From NCBI GenBank assembly GCA_020853775.1, contig JADYYH010000077.1, forward strand, positions 1 to 50,271: a stretch of 50,271 nucleotides of DNA, read 5' to 3'. The translations under genes were made by a program, and so were the position numbers. Source of the DNA: Nitrospira sp. (lineage in GTDB: Bacteria; Nitrospirota; Nitrospiria; Nitrospirales; Nitrospiraceae). This document shows, piece by piece, positions 25,723 through 32,482 of this stretch (position 1 is its first letter; each line of letters begins with the position of its first letter). Below the pieces are notes generated by a model, which searched no databases, was not told the DNA's origin, and saw nothing but the letters and a program-made list of their open reading frames with translations.

Positions 25723-26448
25723 ATGAGCCAGAGTCGAATCCAGGTCGTTTTTTTCGATGCTGCCGATACCCTCTTTCACATCCAGGGATCCGTGGCGGAG
25801 ATTTATCTCCAACATGCCGAGCGCCACGGCTTTCGCACAACGCCGGACTCGTTAGCGGCGATCAAAGCGGCCTTTGCCCGATCGTTCCGCGATGCGCCGC
25901 CGCCGGTGTTTGCCGCAACGGAGCCCGCCGCGATCAAGCAATCGGAGCGCTTGTGGTGGTTCGATATCGTCCACAATGTCTTTTACCGCGTCGGCATGTT
26001 CGAGAAGTTTGATGAGTTTTTTGAAGAGGTGTTTGCGCGGTTTGCGCAGGCGGAATCCTGGCGGCTGTTTCCGGAAACGCTGGACGTGTTGAAGGCGCTC
26101 AAAAACCAGGGCTACGAGCTGGGGATCATTTCCAATTTCGACTCGCGGCTGTTTCCCGTGCTGCGTGGACTCGGCATCGCGGACTTCTTCGATACGATTA
26201 CGATTTCCAGCCTGGCCCATGCCGCCAAACCGTCCGCCCGCATATTCGAGCAGGCGCTGGACAAACATGCGGTCGATCCGGAAGACGCGCTGCATGTGGG
26301 TGACAGCGAACGTGATGATGTGAAGGGTGCAGTCGCAGTCGGATTGACGGGTGTGCTGCTGGCCAGGGACACGCCGCGCGGAGCATCGAGCGGAACCACG
26401 ATCGCGACGCTGAACGAACTCCTGCCGTTGCTGTCACGCCTCCAGTAA
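25723..26448 (+). CDS. HAD-superfamily hydrolase (HDHD3/REG-2-like)
   Basis: 241 residues. Motif I is VVFFDAADTLF with the nucleophile Asp. The position two residues on is Ala instead of the usual general-acid Asp, as in the REG-2/HDHD3 subfamily (DAAGTL type). Motif II is GIISNFDSR (Ser/Asn), motif III Lys in AAKPSARIF, and motif IV HVGDSERDDVKGAVAVGLTG. A helical cap sits between motifs I and II. A phosphatase on a small phospho-substrate is likely; the substrate is unknown. It is divergent from the response regulator and convergent with the sirtuin (15-base overlap of 3' ends). Confidence 0.85.
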   Translation: MSQSRIQVVFFDAADTLFHIQGSVAEIYLQHAERHGFRTTPDSLAAIKAAFARSFRDAPPPVFAATEPAAIKQSERLWWFDIVHNVFYRVGMFEKFDEFFEEVFARFAQAESWRLFPETLDVLKALKNQGYELGIISNFDSRLFPVLRGLGIADFFDTITISSLAHAAKPSARIFEQALDKHAVDPEDALHVGDSERDDVKGAVAVGLTGVLLARDTPRGASSGTTIATLNELLPLLSRLQ

Positions 26449-27165
26449 CAACGGGACCAGGTCGCGCGCGCGTCCTTGCAGGCTAACATCGCCCAGGCTC
26501 GACTGTGGTGTCGAGTCGAGATTGATCTCCACGATAAACGCACCGGCCTGTTTGGCGATGGCGCCGAATCCCGCCGCCGGGTAGACCAGACCGGATGTGC
26601 CGACGATCAGGCAGATCTCGCTGCTCTGCAGCGCGGCCGCACTCCTGTCCAGATCCTCATCCGCCAGTGATTCTCCGAACCAGACAATGTGTGGACGAAG
26701 CAGCCCGCCGCAGGACTGGCAGAGGGGCAGCATGGCGATCGGGACGTCCCGATTTTCAACAATGCCGTGACAGCCGGTACAGCGGACCTTCCAGATATTG
26801 CCGTGGATTTCGGAGAGTTGCCGGGATCCGGCGTCGCGATGCAGCCCGTCCACGTTCTGTGTGATGAGCCAGAACTGCTCGAACCGTTGTTCCATCGAGG
26901 CCACGGCTTCGTGGGCCGGATTGGGCCGTTTAGTGGCGATGAGTTCCCGCCGCCAGTTGTACCATTCCCAGACCAGGCGCGGATCGCGCTCGAAGGCTTC
27001 CGGTGTGGCGAGATCCTCTGCACGGTATTGCTTCCACAGTCCGTCGGCCCCGCGAAACGTCGGCACGCCGCTGTCGGCAGAAATTCCTGCTCCGGTCAGC
27101 ACGGTGACGGACCGCGCCGTGGAGAGTTTGTGTCGAACAAGGCCCAGCGTGGATCCCGTTCCCAT
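26434..27165 (-). CDS. cobB: NAD-dependent protein deacylase, sirtuin class III
   Basis: 243 residues. The NAD site is VLTGAGISADSGVPTFRGADGLW, the catalytic His is in ITQNVDGLHRDAGS and EIHGN, and the zinc knuckle is CTGC ... CQSC. Other motifs are LRPHIVWFGE and VGTSGLVYPAAG. QYRAEDLATPEAF carries the Tyr-x-x-Arg-type pair (here YR followed by AEDL) that in SIRT5/CobB-like enzymes reads succinyl and malonyl groups; exact alignment of Tyr and Arg should be checked. It removes acyl groups from lysines and links metabolism to enzyme activity. Confidence 0.92.
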   Translation of the reverse strand: MGTGSTLGLVRHKLSTARSVTVLTGAGISADSGVPTFRGADGLWKQYRAEDLATPEAFERDPRLVWEWYNWRRELIATKRPNPAHEAVASMEQRFEQFWLITQNVDGLHRDAGSRQLSEIHGNIWKVRCTGCHGIVENRDVPIAMLPLCQSCGGLLRPHIVWFGESLADEDLDRSAAALQSSEICLIVGTSGLVYPAAGFGAIAKQAGAFIVEINLDSTPQSSLGDVSLQGRARDLVPLLLEA

Positions 27166-27255
27166 GGAGGTCGGTTGCCCGTTGTGGTCACTGTTTCAGG
27201 TGCGCGGCTGCATGCTATAGTACGCGTCTTTTGAACGCAACGAGTGAGGCATCTC

Positions 27256-28623
27256 ATGAAGCAGATCATGGTGGTCGGTGCTGGTTCGGTCGGTGGGTTC
27301 TTTGGGGCGCATCTCGCCAAGAACAATCCCCACGTGTCATTTCTTCTTCGGCCTCGCACGTTGGAAGCTGTGAAGCGGAACGGCCTCACGATTAGGAGCG
27401 CCAAGGGACATTTCACCGTCCATCCACCGGCCGCATCCGATCCCCGGCAACTGGCTGCCCCCGATCTCATCATCCTGGCCGTGAAGGCCTACGACCTCGA
27501 CGAGGTCATGACGCAGTTGGAACCGGTGCTGACGGATCGCACGGTCATTCTCACGCTGCAGAATGGCATCGATACCGAGGACCGCATTATTGCCCGCCTG
27601 CACCGCGACTGCGTGGTCGGCGGGGTGGCGTTCATCTATTCGAAGATCGTCGAGCCGGGTGTCATCGAGCATTACAAACGCGGCGGGGTCGCGATCGGGG
27701 AACTGATGGGACACAAGAGCGAACGACTCTCCCAGATTGCCGAGATTTTCAAGCAGGCGGGGATTTCCTGCCAATTGAGCGAGGACATCCGAAAAAGCAA
27801 ATGGGAGAAGATGTGCTGGAATTGTGTCTTCAATCCACTCACGGTAGTGATCGACGACAAGGTGGCGAAGGCGCTCGATCATCCCGAAATGGCCGGCGTG
27901 ATCCGGCAGATTGTCGGGGAAGTGGCAGCGGTGTCCGCGGCCGTGAAGGTCCCGCTGGCGCTGGACATGGCCGAGAAGGTGGTGAAGTGGACGCAAGAGC
28001 TGCGCGATATCCACACCTCGATGTATGACGATTGGAAAGCCAAACGCCCGACGGAGATCGACTATCTGAACGGCTACATCGTGCGGGTCGGGCGCGAATT
28101 GGGCATTCCTACACCGGTGAATGAAGCCCTGACGGCGATGGTGAAGACCATTACCGAAAAGGAACTGTCGGGACCTGGCATAGTCCGTATCGATGGCGCC
28201 GTCGTGCAGCCGATTTCATTGACCAGAACCGCGCTGGGACAATTGCCGCAGGAGCAACGGGTGGACGATATCAGTGAGGTGATGCCGTCCATGCGGGGCC
28301 GCGCCATCCGTGTGAAGGGCCTGTTGGAGATCCCGGCCCTCGCGGTGGATGCCGACCATGTGACCTTTCACTCCGTCGACGGCAAATATGCTGCGACCCT
28401 CACCTTGCAGCAGGCGCGGGACTTCGGGCTGCTTCTGTATGAACTTGACGGGCAACCTCTTCCGGACGGCAAGGGCGGGCCCTATCGCTTGGTCACGCCG
28501 GGCCTGGGCGACCTTTGCGCGAATGTGAAAGCGGTGGGACGCATCGAAGTGCGGGCCGGATCGGGAAAAGATACAAGGCCGGCCGTCCGACCGCCGGAAT
28601 GTGCGGTCGACGTGCAGGGGTGA
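27256..28623 (+). CDS. Ketopantoate reductase fused to a SUOX-fold molybdopterin-type domain
   Basis: From ATG 27256, 455 residues. Residues 1-305 are a PanE/ApbA reductase: MVVGAGSVGGFFGAHLA (NADP loop), catalytic Lys in RKSKWEKMCWNCVFNPLTVV, and Glu in PTEIDYLNGYIVRVGRELGI. Residues about 315-450 match the Oxidored_molyb (sulfite-oxidase) fold: RAIRVKGLLEI, HVTFHSVDGKYAATLTL, YELDGQPLPDGKGGPYRLVT and CANVKAVGRIEVR. The usual molybdenum-ligating Cys segment of the full-length enzyme is not present, so the domain may bind without oxidising. PanE makes pantoate for CoA; coaX lies 8 kb away. I know of no described fusion like this. Confidence 0.8.
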   Translation: MKQIMVVGAGSVGGFFGAHLAKNNPHVSFLLRPRTLEAVKRNGLTIRSAKGHFTVHPPAASDPRQLAAPDLIILAVKAYDLDEVMTQLEPVLTDRTVILTLQNGIDTEDRIIARLHRDCVVGGVAFIYSKIVEPGVIEHYKRGGVAIGELMGHKSERLSQIAEIFKQAGISCQLSEDIRKSKWEKMCWNCVFNPLTVVIDDKVAKALDHPEMAGVIRQIVGEVAAVSAAVKVPLALDMAEKVVKWTQELRDIHTSMYDDWKAKRPTEIDYLNGYIVRVGRELGIPTPVNEALTAMVKTITEKELSGPGIVRIDGAVVQPISLTRTALGQLPQEQRVDDISEVMPSMRGRAIRVKGLLEIPALAVDADHVTFHSVDGKYAATLTLQQARDFGLLLYELDGQPLPDGKGGPYRLVTPGLGDLCANVKAVGRIEVRAGSGKDTRPAVRPPECAVDVQG

Positions 28624-28628
28624 GTTCC

Positions 28629-29966
28629 TCAGGTGGGAGATGAACGGAGCACCTGGATGCTTCTCCACCGTTCAGAGCGATACCGCCAGAGCATCAGCGC
28701 CATGCGCAACGTCCAGTCGGCGATCATCGCCAGCCACACGTAGAGCAGGCCCAGGTTCAACCAATAGCCGACCAGCGCGGCGATGGGGATCCGCACGCCC
28801 CACATGCCGATCATCGTAGCGACCATGATGAAACGGGTATCACCCGCTCCGCGTAGGGAGCCGGCCACCACCATGGTGAGCGCGAGCGGAATCTGGAGCA
28901 GGGCCACGATTTTCAAAAACAGCGTGCCGAGCTCGATGACAGCCTCATCGCTGGTGAAGGCGCGGAGCAAGGCGTAGGGGAAAAAGAAGAAGATCACCCC
29001 CATGGCCGACATCATAGAGGCCGCCAACCGGTTCGCTTCCCAGTTCTCGAGTTTTGCCCGCGTATATTTGCCCGCGCCAATGCTTTGGCCCACCATGGTG
29101 GCTGCGGCGATTGCGAAGCCATAACCAGGAAGAAACGAGAGCGACTCGATCGATAACCCGACCTGATGGGCCGCGTAGGCGACGGTGCCGTACATCAAGA
29201 CGATCTTCGTGTAGAGCAGGATGCCGGCTTGCTGCACAATGCGTTCACCTGAGACCGGCGCCCCCACGCGCCAAATGGTACGAATCAAATCGAAGCGCAG
29301 TCGGTGGAACGGGTGGAGCATCGCCCGGCAACGGAGCAGCAGGTAGACGCAGCCGGTCGCCTCAGCGATCCCCACCGCAATGGCCGCGCCGTTGACGCCC
29401 AGTTCCGGCATCCCCCAGCGACCGTAGATGAGAGGGACGGCGATCACGATGTGGAGCAGATTCACCACGATCATCGCATACATCGGCGTCTTGGTATCGC
29501 CCGTGCCTTGGAGGATCGAAGAAAGCACTTGCAGCAGGATCGTAAACGGAATGAGCAGGAAGATCAGGTTCGAATAGGAAAGCGCGAGGCGGATCACGTC
29601 TGCCTGCGCCCCGAGTAATTCCATCGCGAGCCCATTCACCAGAAGCCCGAACGTCAACAGACCGAGAGATATCAGGATGGAGAGTCCGAGGAAATGGCGC
29701 GCGGCTTGGCCTGCATCGTCGTAGCGCCGGGCCCCCCACAATTGAGCCATCACGACATTGGATCCGACTGAAAGGCCGGACACCAGGGTTGTGGCGATAA
29801 AGGCTAACAGCTGGCCGAGGCCGACGGCCGCAATCGGGACGGCCCCCAGTCCTCCAACCAGGAAGACGGCGACGATGCCTTCAGCCCGTTGCAGCAGGCT
29901 GCTGACGGTGACGGGGAGCGCGAGTGTGAGGACGGAGCGTCTGATCTGGGCGATGCCGTTTGCCAT
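28629..29966 (-). CDS. MATE-family efflux transporter
   Basis: 445 residues, about twelve transmembrane helices in two similar halves. The N-terminus is SVLTLALPVTVSSLLQRAEGIVAVFLVGGLGAVPIAAVGLGQ. The second half has GFAIAAATMVGQSIGAGKYTRA and LRGAGDTRFIMVATMIGMWG, typical of the MATE/NorM-DinF superfamily. It exports organic cations or drugs using a Na+ or H+ gradient. Its 3' end converges with the reductase fusion, six bases apart. Divergent from the nuclease gene. The substrate cannot be told from sequence. Confidence 0.92.
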   Translation of the reverse strand: MANGIAQIRRSVLTLALPVTVSSLLQRAEGIVAVFLVGGLGAVPIAAVGLGQLLAFIATTLVSGLSVGSNVVMAQLWGARRYDDAGQAARHFLGLSILISLGLLTFGLLVNGLAMELLGAQADVIRLALSYSNLIFLLIPFTILLQVLSSILQGTGDTKTPMYAMIVVNLLHIVIAVPLIYGRWGMPELGVNGAAIAVGIAEATGCVYLLLRCRAMLHPFHRLRFDLIRTIWRVGAPVSGERIVQQAGILLYTKIVLMYGTVAYAAHQVGLSIESLSFLPGYGFAIAAATMVGQSIGAGKYTRAKLENWEANRLAASMMSAMGVIFFFFPYALLRAFTSDEAVIELGTLFLKIVALLQIPLALTMVVAGSLRGAGDTRFIMVATMIGMWGVRIPIAALVGYWLNLGLLYVWLAMIADWTLRMALMLWRYRSERWRSIQVLRSSPT

Positions 29967-30067
29967 GCGGCGTCATCCTAACAGAACCGAGTCCGCTTCG
30001 TGGAACATCTCGCTCGCCGGACAGGACTGGACAACTCACGTCATGCTTCGGTAGCCTGCAGAAGCCT

Positions 30068-31573
30068 ATGTTGATCTCACCCGAGCCTGCCGCGCGCGCG
30101 TCCTATCGGTTGTCCAAATCGCGATACCTTTCGGGGCTCCAATGTCACAAGCGTCTCTACCTCGAGGTGCATGCTCCGGGGCTGGCGATCAAACCGGATG
30201 CCGCTACACAGGCCATTCTGGATATGGGCACGGACCTCGGCGAGCTGGCCCGTCAGCGTTTCCCCGGCGGCCGTCTCGTCACGGCCGGATATCGGCAGTC
30301 GCAAGAGGCTCTGGCGCAAACGGCCGAGCTCCTTACGGATCCTACCGTACCGGCGATCTTCGAAGGGGCGTTTCAATTCAACCAGGTCTTGATTCGCGTC
30401 GACGTGTTGGAACGGGCCGGGGTGAATGACGCGGGGCAACCGACCTGGCGACTCGTCGAGGTCAAGTCGTCCACCAAGGTGAAGGCGACCCATGTGGACG
30501 ATCTGACGATCCAAAGCTATGTCCTGGAGGGACTCGGACATGTGCTGGTGGATATCTGTCTGATGCATGTAAACACCCAGTACGTATTCGACGGGCGGCA
30601 TCTCGATCTCGACCAGCTCTTCGGCGTTCGCTCACTGGCGGAGACCGTGCGGCCGCGATTACCGGAGGTGGAGGGACGGCTTGGGGCGATGCAGGCGATG
30701 CTGGAGGCCATGTCAGCCCCTGCGATCACTCCCGATGAACATTGCCAGAGCCCCTATGAATGTCCCTTCTGGGACCACTGCACCCAGGAGAAGCCGGCCC
30801 GCTGGATTTACCATCTGCCGGGGAGCAGTAAGACGGTCATCCAGCTGCGTGAGTTGGGCGTCGAGACGATCGATGACATTCCCGATCAGGTCGCTCTGAC
30901 GCCGGTGCAGCGTCGGGTGAAAGCCAATGTCGAGTGGATCGGGGAAGGCCTGCGGTCGGCGTTGGAGACGATCGTCTATCCCGTCCACCATCTGGACTTT
31001 GAGACCTTCATGCCGGCGGTCCCCAAATTCGTGGATACAAGACCCTACCAGGTCATTCCCACTCAATGGTCCAATCACATTGAGCAGCCTGACGGTTCGC
31101 TTGCGCATGCCGAATTCCTGTGCCGGGACGAACGGGATCCGAGGGAAGAGCTGGCCGTGACGTTATTGGAGTCGCTCGGGCAGACCGGCAGCATCTGCGT
31201 CTATTCGAGTTATGAACGGTTGGTGCTCGAACGGCTGGCGGAGGATTTCCCGTCGCTACGCAAGGATCTGAAGCGGGTGGTGGCGAGGTTATGGGATCTT
31301 CATGTGATTATCCGGGACCACTACTATCATCCCGCCTTCGAGGGCAGCTACTCGATTAAGACCGTCTTGCCGGCCGTGGTGCCGTCGCTGAGTTATGCCG
31401 ACTTGGTGATCCGGGATGGGGGTGTCGCGGCTTGTGAATACAGCCGCATGATTTTTACCGTCACCGATTGGATCGAGAAGGCTCAGATTCAGGAGGCACT
31501 GCTGCGATACTGTGAACGCGATACCCTGGCCATGGTCGAGTTACGGAGAGCATTGAGAACGCGAGCCGGTTAG
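30068..31573 (+). CDS. DUF2779 / TM0106-type RecB-like nuclease
   Basis: From ATG 30068, 501 residues. The N-terminal half is Cas4/RecB-like: SGLQCHKRLYLEVH (first Cys), a bound-metal core RLVEVKSSTKVKATHVDDL, and ECPFWDHC with CQSPYEC (three more Cys; Fe-S cluster type). The C-terminal DUF2779 part has VYPVHHLDFETFMPAVPKFVD, an RNase-H/DEDD-like exonuclease start, and later Asp residues near WDLHVIIRDHYY and YCERDTLAMVELRRAL. It is predicted to degrade or process nucleic acid. No CRISPR array or cas gene is nearby. No clear Shine-Dalgarno; the start is tentative. Confidence 0.75.
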   Translation: MLISPEPAARASYRLSKSRYLSGLQCHKRLYLEVHAPGLAIKPDAATQAILDMGTDLGELARQRFPGGRLVTAGYRQSQEALAQTAELLTDPTVPAIFEGAFQFNQVLIRVDVLERAGVNDAGQPTWRLVEVKSSTKVKATHVDDLTIQSYVLEGLGHVLVDICLMHVNTQYVFDGRHLDLDQLFGVRSLAETVRPRLPEVEGRLGAMQAMLEAMSAPAITPDEHCQSPYECPFWDHCTQEKPARWIYHLPGSSKTVIQLRELGVETIDDIPDQVALTPVQRRVKANVEWIGEGLRSALETIVYPVHHLDFETFMPAVPKFVDTRPYQVIPTQWSNHIEQPDGSLAHAEFLCRDERDPREELAVTLLESLGQTGSICVYSSYERLVLERLAEDFPSLRKDLKRVVARLWDLHVIIRDHYYHPAFEGSYSIKTVLPAVVPSLSYADLVIRDGGVAACEYSRMIFTVTDWIEKAQIQEALLRYCERDTLAMVELRRALRTRAG

Positions 31574-31704
31574 TGCCTGCCCCTCGTGCGAATCCATTTC
31601 ACCATGTGCAGACAGGTTGATCCCAGTTTTTCATCCGCCATCAGCGCGATCCCGCCTAAAGCCAACAGCGTCATCACCAGCGCGGAGTCGGTTTGTTCAA
31701 ACAT
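31570..31704 (-). CDS. 44-residue membrane mini-protein
   Basis: The ATG at 31704 has a perfect AGGAGG six bases upstream. It encodes MFEQTDSALVMTLLALGGIA followed by LMADEKLGS..., one hydrophobic helix (residues 8-23), and a basic tail ending RTRGRH. A single-pass or surface-associated peptide is likely. The stop overlaps the stop of the DUF2779 nuclease on the other strand. No family recognised. Support is the ribosome site and the clean amphipathic layout. Confidence 0.5.
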   Translation of the reverse strand: MFEQTDSALVMTLLALGGIALMADEKLGSTCLHMVKWIRTRGRH

Positions 31705-31930
31705 GCGGCCCTCCTGTGTGGACCAGAGACTACCCTGGCCTGGCGGAGGCGAATAGACCACCAGAGGTGGGGGGAGGCCTCCTGGCCTTGCTGCATGTCG
31801 AATCATGCGACGGGATGGAAACCGAAGCCCATGAGATTTCGGTGGAACGATCCGGGAGACGGGGCGGCTCTTGCTGGAAGGGCTGGTGAAGACCGGCGCC
31901 ACCAAAGCAGGCCGTCCGGGCGACTCTGCA

Positions 31931-32038
31931 TGGCGGAGAGGGTGGGCATTCGAAGTCGCGCATACGCGCTCCCACTGAGGGGGCCTGCCCCCTCGTGTCT
32001 CCCCACGCAGGGGAGTACCTCCCCCGCGATCCCTCTCG
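31931..32038 (-). ncRNA. tRNA-Ser-like relic or unusual tRNA-like RNA
   Basis: The minus strand reads an acceptor-like arm CGAGAGG (5', 32038-32032) that pairs 6 of 7 with CCTCTCC, followed by GCCA at 31931-31934. Between lie CTCCC-CTGCGTG-GGGAG (a 7-base loop with T at the position of U33; the next three bases are GCG), a long variable-arm-like hairpin GAGGGGG-CAGG-CCCCCTC, and a T-arm GTGGG ... TTCGAAT G CCCAC with 16 extra bases that contain GCGCGTATGCGC. The D-arm is not recognisable. The 3' 16 bases are identical to the 3' end of the tRNA-Ser gene at 32114. Probably a decayed copy; a functional role is open. Confidence 0.5.
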
Positions 32039-32054
32039 TTCGAATCCCACCGCC
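32039..32054 (+). repeat. tRNA T-loop-like fragment in inverted orientation
   Basis: TTCGAATCCCACCGCC is the T-loop and following 3' strand of a tRNA read on the plus strand. It touches the 5' end of the tRNA-like relic. With the relic's own T-loop it makes an inverted pair around 31932-32054. Confidence 0.5.
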
Positions 32055-32113
32055 TTAGCTAGCAATGGCAATTCGACTCGTACGCCTTCTCAAATCTTAC
32101 AGGGCACTTTCGG

Positions 32114-32201
<88 letters not shown>

Positions 32202-32349
32202 GCGCAAGGTCAGGCAAAGACGTGTAGCTTACCGTGGAGCGTTACGAGATTCAAATGAAATCATGAGGTTGAGTGGAATTTCTTTCACCACTACGGGAAA
32301 CCGTGGAGTCGGGGGGAAAGGTGATTCCATTTGGTGATGTCCCCATAAG

Positions 32350-32437
32350 GCCGTAGACTCACCTCGTACAGGACAGCCGGACGGAAACCGTCGTCAGACT
32401 TTGGATTTTCGAGAGGAAATCCGAATAAGTCTACGGC
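32350..32437 (+). ncRNA. Predicted structured leader RNA upstream of the NRPS
   Basis: GCCGTAGACT (32350-32359) and AGTCTACGGC (32428-32437) form a perfect 10-bp closing stem. Inside are two hairpins: GACGG-AAA-CCGTC (32380-32392) and GGATTT-TCGAGAGG-AAATCC (32403-32422), giving a three-way junction. The AGTCT strand could also pair with AGACT at 32396-32400, an alternative fold. It ends 45 bases before the NRPS start codon. It matches no riboswitch class that I can recall. It may be a cis-regulatory element of the cluster. Confidence 0.55.
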
Positions 32438-32482
32438 AGGGTCCCGGGTACGCCTCCTGAGCCTACTGGGGTTGAGCATTCT

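Noticed and set aside
32341-32440. Glycine, c-di-GMP or cobalamin riboswitch upstream of the NRPS
   Set aside because: The characteristic conserved cores of these classes are not present; only the junction geometry is supported.
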